From Candidatus Sacchlamyda saccharinae (GTDB lineage Bacteria > Chlamydiota > Chlamydiia > Chlamydiales > Rhabdochlamydiaceae), in the NCBI GenBank assembly GCA_030408505.1, contig JAUHQI010000004.1, forward strand, positions 186,001-250,000: a stretch of DNA of 64,000 nucleotides, in the 5' to 3' direction. The translations under genes and the position numbers were made by a program. Below, in pieces: positions 42,831-51,405 of this stretch (within the stretch, counting starts at the first letter, position 1; each line of letters opens with the position of its first letter). The notes beneath the pieces were generated by a model. It searched no databases. It saw only the letters and a list, made by a program, of their open reading frames with translations, and had not been told where the DNA came from.

Positions 42831-45383
42831 ATGGCAAAGTACGATCATCAACGGATTGAACAGAAATGGCAGAAGATTTGGGAGACTCGCCAAACATTTA
42901 AGGCGGAGGTCGACCACTCTAAACCAAAGTACTATGTTTTGGACATGTTTCCCTACCCATCTGGAGCGGGACTGCACGTGGGGCATGTGACAGGCTATAC
43001 TGCCACAGACATCCTAGCTCGTTATAAGCGGCAGAAAGGCTTTAATGTCCTTCACCCTATGGGATGGGATAGCTTCGGGCTCCCTGCAGAGCAATATGCA
43101 ATTCGTACGGGTACTCACCCCGAAGTCACCACACAGAAAAATATTGCAACCTATCGAAGGCAGCTCAAGTCTGTAGGCCTTAGCTACGACTGGAATCGAG
43201 AAATGGCAACAAGTGACGCCAAGTACTATAAATGGACGCAGTGGATCTTCACTAAGCTCTACGAAATGGGCCTTGCTTATGAAGCAGAGATGCTCGTCAA
43301 CTACTGCCCAACTCTTGGGACGGTTCTCGCTAATGAAGAGGTTGAGAATGGTGTTTCCAAAGAAGGGGGATTCCCTATCGAACGGAGACCTCTCAAGCAA
43401 TGGATCTTGAAAATTACTGCCTACGCAGAGCGTCTTCTTGAAGACCTGGCTCTTCTCGACTGGCCAGACCACCTCAAGAAACTCCAAACAAATTGGATTG
43501 GAAAAAGCGAAGGGACAAAGGTCCACTTTTCCGTCGAGAATTCAGATGAAAAAATCTCTGTGTTTACGACCCGTCATGACACTCTTTTTGGAACCACTTT
43601 CCTTGTCCTTTCGCCAGAACACCCCTTAGTGGATCAAGTGACCATTGCTGAGCAAAAAACCGCTGTTGGCGAATACAAGAAAAAATCAGCTGCAAAGAGT
43701 GACTTGCAAAGAACAGATTTGGCAAAAGAGAAAACAGGTGTGTTTACTGGATCCTATGCTATCAATCCGATCAACAACGCGAAAATCCCTATCTGGGTTG
43801 CCGACTACGTTCTAATGGGCTATGGAACAGGGGCTGTGATGGGTGTTCCAGGAGGAGATGAGCGGGATTTCGAATTCGTCGGTATTTACGGTATTGCCGT
43901 TGTCCCAATTATTGATCCTGATGTCACAGAAGAGGAATCCTCAGAATCTCTTCGAGAGCAAGTTTTAGCAGGAAAGAAAAATTGGTCCGGGCCTGGTGTC
44001 ATCTGTAACAGTAAAAACGATGAAATTGATCTAAACAATGATACTTACGCTGTTGCCAAAGAAAAAGTAGCCGACTGGCTAGTAAAAACAGGCAACGGAG
44101 AGCGGACGATTACTTACAAGCTCCGTGACTGGCTCTTCTCAAGACAACGCTATTGGGGAGAACCGTTTCCCATACTCCATTTTGAAGATGGATCAAAGCG
44201 TGTCCTGGATGAGAGCGAACTTCCTTTGTGTCCTCCTGAGCTCATCGACTTCAAGCCGACAGAATCCGGCGAAAGCCCCTTGGCCAGAGTCCCTGATTGG
44301 GTCAATATCACCGACCCCAAGACAGGGGAAAAAGCCCAAAGAGAGACAAACACAATGCCCCAATGGGCAGGTTCTTGCTGGTACTATTTGCGCTTTCTCG
44401 ATCCACACAATGACAAAGAAGCGTGGGATGCCATTAAGGAACAGTACTGGATGCCCGTCGACATGTATGTAGGGGGCGTGGAACACGCCGTTCTCCACCT
44501 TCTTTATGCGCGCTTCTGGCACAAAGTCCTCTACGACTGCAATCTTGTGACAACACCTGAACCGTTTCAGACCCTGCGGAATCAAGGTCTTGTAACGGCA
44601 AGATCTTACAAGATTCCAGGTGGAGTGTACCTACCCGAAGAAGAGGTGGAAAAGAAAGATGAGGAGTATTACCAAATGGGAACGGGGCAAAAGCTCGAAA
44701 CCCAAATTGAGAAAATGTCTAAATCTAAGCTCAATGGTGTCACCCCTGATGAAATCATTGAAGATCTGGGTGCTGACTCCTTGCGTCTGTACGAGATGTT
44801 TATGGCTCCCTTTGACAAAGAAAAGTTCTGGAATAGTGAGGCGGTTAATGGCTGCCGTCGTTTTCTGAATCGGTTTTACGAGATGATCCACTCAGACAAA
44901 GTAACCGATGATGAGAGCGATGAAGCGCTAAAACTAGGTCATCGCTTAGTCCATGGGGTAGAGAAAGACATCCAACAACTCCAATTCAATACGGCCATTG
45001 CTAAAATGATGGAATTCATGAATGCCTTCACGCCCCTTCCAACATATCCAAAAAGCGTTCTTAAAATGCTTACCCAAGCCCTTTATCCCTTTGCTCCTCA
45101 TATTACAGAGGAAGCTTGGGAGCATCTTGGAGAAGCTGAGAGTATCACTTACGTTCCATTTCCCAAAGTGGACACAACCTACCTAATCGATACCAGCACA
45201 ACCTATGTGATCCAGGTCAATGGAAAGCTTCGTGGTAGCTGGGAGCTACCTGTTGACAAAAGCGAAGATGAACTCCTTTCTCTAGCTAAAGCTGAGCCAA
45301 AAATTGCCAAGTACTTGGAGGGAGAGATCAAAAAGGTGATCTTTGTGCCCAATAAACTGCTCAACATCGTGGTAAAAGCGTAG
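42831..45383 (+). CDS. leuS: leucyl-tRNA synthetase
   Basis: Class I synthetase, 850 residues from the ATG at 42831 with GAGGAG about 9 bp upstream. The HIGH motif appears as HVGHVTGY after PYPSGAG; the editing domain spans about 220-420 with TTRHDTLFG and GTGAVMGVPGGDERD; KMSKS is KMSKSKLNG, followed by the anticodon-binding domain and a C-terminal extension. Length is normal. waaA follows with its ATG directly after the stop, an arrangement also known in Chlamydia. Confidence 0.97.
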   Translation: MAKYDHQRIEQKWQKIWETRQTFKAEVDHSKPKYYVLDMFPYPSGAGLHVGHVTGYTATDILARYKRQKGFNVLHPMGWDSFGLPAEQYAIRTGTHPEVTTQKNIATYRRQLKSVGLSYDWNREMATSDAKYYKWTQWIFTKLYEMGLAYEAEMLVNYCPTLGTVLANEEVENGVSKEGGFPIERRPLKQWILKITAYAERLLEDLALLDWPDHLKKLQTNWIGKSEGTKVHFSVENSDEKISVFTTRHDTLFGTTFLVLSPEHPLVDQVTIAEQKTAVGEYKKKSAAKSDLQRTDLAKEKTGVFTGSYAINPINNAKIPIWVADYVLMGYGTGAVMGVPGGDERDFEFVGIYGIAVVPIIDPDVTEEESSESLREQVLAGKKNWSGPGVICNSKNDEIDLNNDTYAVAKEKVADWLVKTGNGERTITYKLRDWLFSRQRYWGEPFPILHFEDGSKRVLDESELPLCPPELIDFKPTESGESPLARVPDWVNITDPKTGEKAQRETNTMPQWAGSCWYYLRFLDPHNDKEAWDAIKEQYWMPVDMYVGGVEHAVLHLLYARFWHKVLYDCNLVTTPEPFQTLRNQGLVTARSYKIPGGVYLPEEEVEKKDEEYYQMGTGQKLETQIEKMSKSKLNGVTPDEIIEDLGADSLRLYEMFMAPFDKEKFWNSEAVNGCRRFLNRFYEMIHSDKVTDDESDEALKLGHRLVHGVEKDIQQLQFNTAIAKMMEFMNAFTPLPTYPKSVLKMLTQALYPFAPHITEEAWEHLGEAESITYVPFPKVDTTYLIDTSTTYVIQVNGKLRGSWELPVDKSEDELLSLAKAEPKIAKYLEGEIKKVIFVPNKLLNIVVKA

Positions 45384-46556
45384 ATGCTCTATAACCTCAT
45401 ATTAATTCTAGGAGCCATAGCTCAAATCCCCAAATGGCTCCTACAGAAAAAGTACCACGGGACGATTCTACAAAGACTGGGCTTCTCTCTGCCTGCAAAA
45501 GCCAACACAATCCCAACCATCTGGATCCATGCAGTCTCGATGGGAGAGACAAGCGCCATCCTTCCGATCTATAAGCGACTACGCGAAAAATACCCCACCG
45601 CCGCATTCTACTTCTCATCCATGACAAAAACAGGACTTGCGCGCGCTCAAAAACTCTATCCGGAAGCCGCTGGCTATTTTTATCTTCCGCTCGATTTTTC
45701 GTGGGTAATGAAGCGGCTTGTCTTAAGGTTAAAGCCCGATATACTCGTCCTCTCAGAAGGGGATTTCTGGCACAACCTCATCCGCAATGTGAAGAGCCGA
45801 GGCGGCAAAGTCCTCCTTCTCAATGGAAAAATCTCTTTGCGCTCGTCCAATCGCTTTGCAAAAGTGCCTCGCTTCTCTAAACGCCTCTTCAAGCAGATCG
45901 ACCATCTTTGCATCCAAAATACCGAATACGCCACTAGATTCCGATCTCTCTACATCCCACCAGAAAGAATCTCAATCACTGGAAACCTCAAGCTTTCAAT
46001 CGAAGCGCCAAAACTAGATCCAAAAGAAAAAGCCAAATGGCGCGAAAAATTTGGCTTTAAAGAAACCGACCGAGTCATCACAATCGGCTCCACACACGAA
46101 AGAGAAGAAGAACTTATTCTGCCCCAAATATCTGGCTTCAAAATCCTCCTTGCCCCTCGCCATCCCGAGCGCTTTGCTGCCATTAGAAAATTCTTAGAAA
46201 AAAATCCCTATCCTCACGTCCACCTCGTAGATCAAATGGGACTATTAAATATCTGCTTTCAGCTCAGTGATCTCGCCATCATTGGTGGCAGCTTCCTGCC
46301 AGGCGTGGGAGGACATAATATTTTTGAACCCATCCAAGCAGAAATCCCTGTTCTTTTCGGTCCATACATGGAAACTCAAAATGAACTTGTCGAGCTCATT
46401 TTAAATGCAAATGCAGGGATTCAAACTCCAGCAGAAAACCTATCAATAGCACTCTCTCAGGCTTTTTCTCTCACTGAAAATGCTAAGCTTCTTTCGAAGC
46501 ACGGAACAAAGATAGCTGATGAAACTTGGAAAGCTGTAGAAACAAACTTGAGTTAA
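45384..46556 (+). CDS. waaA: 3-deoxy-D-manno-octulosonic acid transferase (Kdo transferase)
   Basis: 390 residues, GT30 family. Adds Kdo residues to lipid A. An N-terminal membrane anchor (about 1-20) is followed by WIHAVSMGETSA, which includes the catalytic Glu region of family members, YFYLPLDFSW, and a C-terminal nucleotide-binding half with TIGSTHEREEELIL and GGSFLPGVGGHNIFEPI. Chlamydial enzymes (GseA) add several Kdo units, but how many this one adds cannot be read here. Starts on the base after leuS. The last codons overlap the -35 of the tRNA-fMet promoter. Confidence 0.93.
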   Translation: MLYNLILILGAIAQIPKWLLQKKYHGTILQRLGFSLPAKANTIPTIWIHAVSMGETSAILPIYKRLREKYPTAAFYFSSMTKTGLARAQKLYPEAAGYFYLPLDFSWVMKRLVLRLKPDILVLSEGDFWHNLIRNVKSRGGKVLLLNGKISLRSSNRFAKVPRFSKRLFKQIDHLCIQNTEYATRFRSLYIPPERISITGNLKLSIEAPKLDPKEKAKWREKFGFKETDRVITIGSTHEREEELILPQISGFKILLAPRHPERFAAIRKFLEKNPYPHVHLVDQMGLLNICFQLSDLAIIGGSFLPGVGGHNIFEPIQAEIPVLFGPYMETQNELVELILNANAGIQTPAENLSIALSQAFSLTENAKLLSKHGTKIADETWKAVETNLS

Positions 46557-46576
46557 AACAGGGGCTAAGTTATACT
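46548..46576 (+). promoter_or_regulatory. promoter of tRNA-fMet
   Basis: -35 TTGAGT (46548-46553) and -10 TATACT (46571-46576) with a 17-bp spacer; the tRNA starts 15 bp later. The -35 lies in the last codons of waaA. Confidence 0.8.
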
Positions 46577-46591
46577 CAAACCTTAATTTGC

Positions 46592-46664
46592 CGCGGGATG
46601 GAGCAGTGGTTAGCTCGTTGGGCTCATAACCCAAAGGTCAGAGGTTCGAATCCTCTTCCCGCTA
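46592..46664 (+). tRNA. initiator tRNA-Met (CAU)
   Basis: 73 nt without CCA. Initiator features: 5' CGCGGGA with the first base C not paired to its partner (C1 opposite U72), three consecutive G-C pairs in the anticodon stem (GGG/CCC around loop CTCATAA), and the GGTCAGAGG-TTCGAAT-CCTCT T region. Strong similarity to other bacterial initiator tRNAs. Confidence 0.93.
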
Positions 46665-46671
46665 TTCGTGG

Positions 46672-46700
46672 CCTAGACTCGATGAGTCTAGGTCCATTTT
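46672..46700 (+). terminator. hairpin between tRNA-fMet and tRNA-Met
   Basis: Perfect 9-bp stem CCTAGACTC / GAGTCTAGG (46672-46680, 46684-46692), loop GAT, followed by TCCATTTT. Probably a terminator, or a processing site if the two tRNAs share a transcript. Confidence 0.6.
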
Positions 46701-46704
46701 CTTT

Positions 46705-46778
46705 GGCGGTATAGCTCAGTTGGTTAGAGCAGCGGAATCATAATCCGCGTGTCGTTGGTTCGAGTCCGACTACCGCTA
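46705..46778 (+). tRNA. tRNA with CAU anticodon (elongator Met; Ile2 not excluded)
   Basis: 74 nt. Acceptor GGCGGTA pairs with TACCGCT, D arm AGCTCAGTTGGTTAGAGC, anticodon stem GCGGA/TCCGC around loop ATCATAA, anticodon CAU, T arm with GGTTCGAGTCC. Elongator Met is the simpler reading; an Ile2 tRNA (modified C34) would look similar. A perfect hairpin CCGCTATC-TCC-GATAGCGG (46773-46791) overlaps its 3' end. Confidence 0.9.
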
Positions 46779-47067
46779 TCTCCGATAGCGGAAGAGGAAG
46801 CCAACAGTTTGGCTTCCGTTCGGACTCGAAGTCGGAGGCGTTGTTTCGAAGAAACCGCCGCAGACCGGCCGTGAGGGACGGGAGGCGTCAGTCCCCGCTC
46901 GAGGGGCGAGCCCTGATCATAATTACAAACATAAACAGCCCCTCAGTAGTTTCTACTTCGATTAAACCAGGCAAATATCTTAGGATCTATGTATGAGCTC
47001 CGTTCAAAAAAAATTTGAATGTTTTGTTCCCTTTAATTAATATTACTCTCATTCACATGAGGTAGAA
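46779..47067. other. intergenic region with REP-like copy and porin leader
   Basis: 289 bp. The first part contains the hairpins and the REP-like copy 2 listed below. After about 46920 it becomes AT-rich, with no clear promoter match, and ends in GAGG before the porin ATG. No gene seen. Confidence 0.6.
46798..46914 (+). repeat. REP-like intergenic repeat, copy 2
   Basis: Begins with a hairpin GGAAGCCAA-CAGT-TTGGCTTCC (46798-46818), continues CGTTCGGACTCGAAGTCGG, a second hairpin (GGCG...TTTCGAAGAAA..CGCC) and ends GCTCGAGGGGCGAGCCCT. Start and end parts match copy 1 at 33631-33690 on the other strand. CGGACTCGAA is also the inverse of the T-arm sequence TTCGAGTCCG of the adjacent tRNA-Met, so the two can pair. 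Confidence 0.65.
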
Positions 47068-48234
47068 ATGAAGAAAAAATCGCTATTTTTAGGTCTTTTA
47101 ACTCTGAATGCACTAGTTGGAAATGAAAATAATGATTCATGTTGCGAAACAGTTGCTTGTATTGGTGAAGGGTATACCCCTAAATACTATGATCTCCAGT
47201 GTGATTGGGGAGTCACTGTTTCGGCAGAATTTTTGTACTGGTATGCAGTAGAAAATCGCCTACCTATTGCTATGAGAACATTGGGGTTTGTTCCTCAAGG
47301 AGCTGATGTCATTCCTGGGGCAGAGTTGGCTGTTCCAAATAAAAACATCTATATGGACTCTTCTTGGGATCCGGGTTTTCGAGTAGGAGCTGGATTCAAC
47401 AGTTGCTGTGATGGATGGGATTTCTTAGTGCAATATACCTACTATCGCAATACAAACAAGAAAGGTTTGAGCGAAGCTGCGGTGCAAGGAGGTTTTTTCA
47501 TTCCTCCTGGCGGAGACTTTCTCTTTACGAGTCCATGGATCGAAACATTCTTGCCTGTTCCGTTTCTGTTTGATCAAGTAAATGCAAAATGGAAACTCGA
47601 TTACAATGTCTTAGATCTGGAAATAGGTCGTAAGTTCTGGTTAAGTCCTTGCTTTAATCTGCGCTTATTTACAGGTCTTAAAGGTTCCTGGATTCGCACA
47701 CAGTACGATCTTTTGCAAGAGAGAGACCTAGCAACGCTCGATTCAACTGCAATTGTAGGTGGATTTTTTCTCGATAATTTTAAAAATACTTTTCGAGGAG
47801 TGGGTTTGACCCTAGGGCTTGACCCCACTTGGCACTTCAGTCGTTGTTTTTCCCTTTATGGGAGCGCTGACTTTTCTCTTCTATGGGGAAAGTACGATGG
47901 AGATAGATCTGAAGAGTTTGAGATTTTTGTTACATCTGATCGTTATGCTGTTTCCTGGGATTCTACAAATGATTTTTATGGAATGCAGGGAGTATTTGAT
48001 CTAGGAATAGGTCTGAGGTATGAAGATACTTTTTGCTGTGATCGATTCCGGTTTCTATTTGATCTGGGCTGGGAACACCAGCTTTGGTATGATCTAATCC
48101 ATCGAATAAAATTTGAATCAGCCTCTGTTCCGTTGAATTTGACATTTGATCGGCTGTCTTTTGCTACCTATGGTGAAATAGATACCGATTTAGCCCTTGG
48201 TGGACTTGTTGTCAAAGCAAAAATTGACTTTTGA
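47068..48234 (+). CDS. Lpg1974-type major outer-membrane porin
   Basis: 388 residues with a Sec signal peptide (MKKKSLFLGLLTLNALVG) and a cysteine-containing N-terminus (DSCCET), then alternating amphipathic strands typical of a beta barrel, ending in a Phe-terminated C-strand (KAKIDF), the usual outer-membrane sorting signal. The segments VSAEFLYWYAVENRL and DPGFRVGAGFN..DGWDFLVQYTYY match the Lpg1974/MOMP-like pore family found in Legionella and in environmental Chlamydiae. Probably a nutrient porin replacing classical MOMP. Followed 3 bp later by the YVTN protein. Confidence 0.85.
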   Translation: MKKKSLFLGLLTLNALVGNENNDSCCETVACIGEGYTPKYYDLQCDWGVTVSAEFLYWYAVENRLPIAMRTLGFVPQGADVIPGAELAVPNKNIYMDSSWDPGFRVGAGFNSCCDGWDFLVQYTYYRNTNKKGLSEAAVQGGFFIPPGGDFLFTSPWIETFLPVPFLFDQVNAKWKLDYNVLDLEIGRKFWLSPCFNLRLFTGLKGSWIRTQYDLLQERDLATLDSTAIVGGFFLDNFKNTFRGVGLTLGLDPTWHFSRCFSLYGSADFSLLWGKYDGDRSEEFEIFVTSDRYAVSWDSTNDFYGMQGVFDLGIGLRYEDTFCCDRFRFLFDLGWEHQLWYDLIHRIKFESASVPLNLTFDRLSFATYGEIDTDLALGGLVVKAKIDF

Positions 48235-48237
48235 TTT

Positions 48238-49461
48238 ATGAAAGCCTTCAATCTATTGCTCACATCATTCTGCATCCTATTCTCCCAACTGGGAAATGCT
48301 GCCTTGGGAGAAGCCTATGTCACAAATGAGGGGGATGATGATGTCAGTATCGTGGATCCGACACTCCAGTCTGAAATCACAACAATTCCAGTTGGGTCCG
48401 ATCCTCAAGGTGTGGCTGTTACGCCTGATGGCCTTGAGATATATGTTACGAATTCTAGTTTGGATACTGTCAGTGTGATTGACTCTGCTACCAGTGTGGT
48501 CAAAGCCACTATTTTTGCGGGATCTACACCTGTTCGTATTGCAATTCCTCCTAATGGGAAAGAGGCATATGTAACGAATGAAAATGGGAATAACGTTACG
48601 GTCATCAGCACAAGCACGAAAACACAAACAGCAACTATAGAAGTTGGACAAACTCCCATTGGAATTGCAGTGTCACCTGATGGGAAAGAAATCTATGTAG
48701 GGAACTTTGCAGGGGACAATGTTAGTGTGATCGACACAAATACAAACATGGTTATCGCAACGATCTCAGTGGGTGAAAAGCCTTCTAGCATTGCCTTTTC
48801 GCCAGATGGTCAGCAGGCATATGTCACAAATCAAACGAGTGGAAACGTGAGTGTCGTTAGCACAGAGACAAGGATGGTTTTTGCCACAATACCTGTTGGA
48901 AGTGAGCCGGGTTTTGTCATTTTTACACCAAATGGCAATGAGGCATATGTCACAAATGAAATGGACGGGACCACGAGTGTCATCAATACCAGCACCCGAG
49001 AAGTGGTTGCCACAATATCTGTTGGCACGGCTCCCAAAGGACTTGCCATAACTCTTGATGGACGGTTGATCTATGTCCCCAATGGAATGGACGGCAATCT
49101 CAGCATTATCGATACAGCAACGAAGACTGTTGTGGGACAAATTACAGTCGGGCAAGAACCGAAGTGTGTGGCTTTTGCTGTTGGTCAGTTGCGAGTTGAG
49201 GGGAAGGCCAAGCGAGATACTTTTTTGACCCAAAGCGAGCTTTTTAACGAAATCATCTGGGCGCCTCCTCTTGAGACTCCAGATTCCTATGAAATCTATC
49301 GAGGGGCTCCTCCAGATAGACTGATTGCTACTGTATCGAGAAATACCACCTCATTTATCGATCATAATCAAAGAAAAGATGAGCTGGATGTCTATTTCGT
49401 CTTAGCAAAAAAAGGAACCACCACCATCGCCAGAGGCCATGTTTTCTTAAGAAAATACTGA
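48238..49461 (+). CDS. secreted YVTN-family beta-propeller protein
   Basis: 407 residues. Signal peptide (about 1-20), then seven YVTN/NHL-like repeats of about 42 residues, each with YVTN, V-S-V-I-D/S, T-I-x-V-G and P-x-G-x-A-x-x-P-D/N-G, folding into a seven-bladed propeller (about 25-310). The C-terminal 90 residues look like a separate beta domain. Translation probably couples to the porin gene 3 bp upstream. YVTN propellers are surface or periplasmic binding proteins; substrate unknown. The repeats are highly similar at the DNA level. Confidence 0.88.
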   Translation: MKAFNLLLTSFCILFSQLGNAALGEAYVTNEGDDDVSIVDPTLQSEITTIPVGSDPQGVAVTPDGLEIYVTNSSLDTVSVIDSATSVVKATIFAGSTPVRIAIPPNGKEAYVTNENGNNVTVISTSTKTQTATIEVGQTPIGIAVSPDGKEIYVGNFAGDNVSVIDTNTNMVIATISVGEKPSSIAFSPDGQQAYVTNQTSGNVSVVSTETRMVFATIPVGSEPGFVIFTPNGNEAYVTNEMDGTTSVINTSTREVVATISVGTAPKGLAITLDGRLIYVPNGMDGNLSIIDTATKTVVGQITVGQEPKCVAFAVGQLRVEGKAKRDTFLTQSELFNEIIWAPPLETPDSYEIYRGAPPDRLIATVSRNTTSFIDHNQRKDELDVYFVLAKKGTTTIARGHVFLRKY

Positions 49462-49626
49462 CTAAGGTCTGAGTGATCCCTTTGGCGAGTTAGGCTTTGA
49501 TATAGCAGAAATATGCAACGTCTTCAGGAGAGAAGCCTTTATTTATGCCATTTAATTGCACCTCTTTTACGATTGTGAAAAAGAATTATTCGAGATATTG
49601 ATATCGCGTTTTTCTTTCTTCGATGT

Positions 49627-50598
49627 TTATTTAATGTAAAGTATTACAATATATGCGATAAAAATGCTTATAAATACGTATCCATCTTTTCTTGATAACT
49701 CTTGTTTTCTGAAGAGGGCCTGAAAAGTCCAAATAAGTATTGCAAACAGGCAGGGGAGGAGCTTCCAGATAAAGGAGAGGTCGATTTTGGGGTTCATGAT
49801 CATTAAGATCCCGAGGATAAATGAAATATTTAATAGGCTCGACCCAAAAAGGTCTCCAAGAGCAAGTCCATACTCTTTTCTTCGAACGGCGTGGATCGCC
49901 AAAGCTAGTTCGGGGAAGCTCGTTCCCACAGCAATGAGGGTCCCTCCAATGTATGTGAGGTTGACACCCATTAGCGTGGAGATATTTGTCGCTGCATAAA
50001 CGGTAATCCAAGAGGCGATTAAAAGAAGACCTAGGCTACCGAGCAGCCTACCGAGAATATCGATTTTAGGGGATATCCAAGCAGCTTTTTCAATTTCTTG
50101 GACCTCTTGCTCTATCTCCTTGATCTCCGTTCCCGCTTCCTCTTTCGGCAGCCCCCCTTGAAACCAAAAGATGGAAGCCACATAGACGATAATGAGCAAT
50201 ATTCCATTCCAAAAACTGCCCTGATTGAACAAGGTCAGCCACAGGAAAATGAGGGCGAGGAGGGCTATGACTTTGAAGAGTTTGTTGCGCAGCGACAGGG
50301 AGATTTCAATCCGTTCCCGCATGAGGGCCAGTATCCCTAGCATAAGGCTGATATTTACGAAAGTAGACCCCATGAGGTCACCGACGGAAAGTTCTGGGAC
50401 ATTTTTGAGAGTAGAAACGACGGCTGCGCTGATTTCTGGAAAGCCTGTCGAGACGGCAAAAATAATGAAACCAATTGTGAACTGGTGGATCCCGAAGATT
50501 TTTGAAACACCAAGGGCATACCGCACTGCATAGTCTCCCATTTTCCATAGGAGCACAAGACCTACGATCAACAGGGTAAATTGAAATATCAGTTCCAT
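49627..50598 (-). CDS. Ca2+:cation antiporter (CaCA family, YrbG-like)
   Basis: 323 residues, about ten membrane helices in two inverted halves, each with an alpha repeat: GFIIFAVSTGFPEISAAVVSTLKNVPELSVGDLMGSTFVN and GGTLIAVGTSFPELALAIHAVRRKEYGLALGDLFGSSLLNIS, containing the S/T-x-x-P-E and G-D/N-x-x-G-S motifs that bind the ions. It exchanges Ca2+ for Na+ or H+. An acidic cytoplasmic loop (EAGTEIKEIEQEVQEIEK) joins the halves. No obvious operon partner. Confidence 0.9.
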   Translation of the reverse strand: MELIFQFTLLIVGLVLLWKMGDYAVRYALGVSKIFGIHQFTIGFIIFAVSTGFPEISAAVVSTLKNVPELSVGDLMGSTFVNISLMLGILALMRERIEISLSLRNKLFKVIALLALIFLWLTLFNQGSFWNGILLIIVYVASIFWFQGGLPKEEAGTEIKEIEQEVQEIEKAAWISPKIDILGRLLGSLGLLLIASWITVYAATNISTLMGVNLTYIGGTLIAVGTSFPELALAIHAVRRKEYGLALGDLFGSSLLNISFILGILMIMNPKIDLSFIWKLLPCLFAILIWTFQALFRKQELSRKDGYVFISIFIAYIVILYIK

Positions 50599-50718
50599 AT
50601 CTCCGAACGTAGCAAAAAATCGTTATCTTGTCAGGAAATGCTACTAAAATATCTGGTTTTAAATATTGGCGCTCAGCTATCCTGCCGTCGCAATTATTTT
50701 TACCTTTGGAGATGAAAA

Positions 50719-51405
50719 ATGAAAACGGTTGGATCACAACTGAATACAGCCTGGGAATATGTAAATACTCACGTTCTAAGTAAATCGCCTAATGAATGGG
50801 CTGATGTAGTCAAATCGGTTGAACCTAGAAGTGGGTTACTTATTGGTACTTCAATTCTTGCAGGGTTAGTTTTTGCAAGACGGGCGTATAAAACGACTTT
50901 CTGCCTTTCCACACAAAGCAGGTACAGATACAGCTCTGGAATGAATACAGGAGAGACTCGAACGTATAATTTTAAGTTAGCGAATAGGAAGATTGGTTAC
51001 ATAGTAGCAAGTGCACTTAGTTTTGCTTCAGCAGGACATGAGGCTTCTCAGCAAGTTGTGAGCAAGAGCTTAGAAGCAGCCATTCAAACATTAACCGAAT
51101 CGCTTCAAGAATTCTCATCTTTTTCGAATGAGGGCCTTGGGGTAATAGGAATTGCTTTATTTACAGGAATGGTCTTTGCAAAAAAGGCGTGGAGCAGTCC
51201 TCTACAGGTTGATCTTTCTTTTAATTCAGTGTCTTCTGGAGGGACCCCAACATCACAGGAAACTATATATACATTCCAACCGATTTTTTCTAAGCTTGTA
51301 TACTGCGCATTGAGTGCGGGAGCATTTGCTTTGGCTAGACATGAAATTTCTGCACTGCAACAGGGGGCGGGCACTTCTTCAGGTGCTGGAGGCTGGATTA
51401 ACTGA
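50719..51405 (+). CDS. membrane protein with two copies of a novel two-helix module
   Basis: 228 residues with an internal duplication. Module 1 (about 38-109) and module 2 (about 139-210) share: helix GLLIGTSILAGLVFARRA / GVIGIALFTGMVFAKKA, a 25-30-residue polar loop ending in E-T-x-x-Y-x-F, and helix NRKIGYIVASALSFASAGHE / FSKLVYCALSAGAFALARHE. A third, single copy is in the 106-aa protein at 52554. The N-terminus (MKTVGS) is shared too. No signal peptide. No known family. The 3' end overlaps the convergent hydrolase by 27 bp. Confidence 0.75.
   Translation: MKTVGSQLNTAWEYVNTHVLSKSPNEWADVVKSVEPRSGLLIGTSILAGLVFARRAYKTTFCLSTQSRYRYSSGMNTGETRTYNFKLANRKIGYIVASALSFASAGHEASQQVVSKSLEAAIQTLTESLQEFSSFSNEGLGVIGIALFTGMVFAKKAWSSPLQVDLSFNSVSSGGTPTSQETIYTFQPIFSKLVYCALSAGAFALARHEISALQQGAGTSSGAGGWIN

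Noticed and set aside
42822-43526. Antisense open frame in leuS
   Set aside because: The sense frame is a complete synthetase with both class I motifs.
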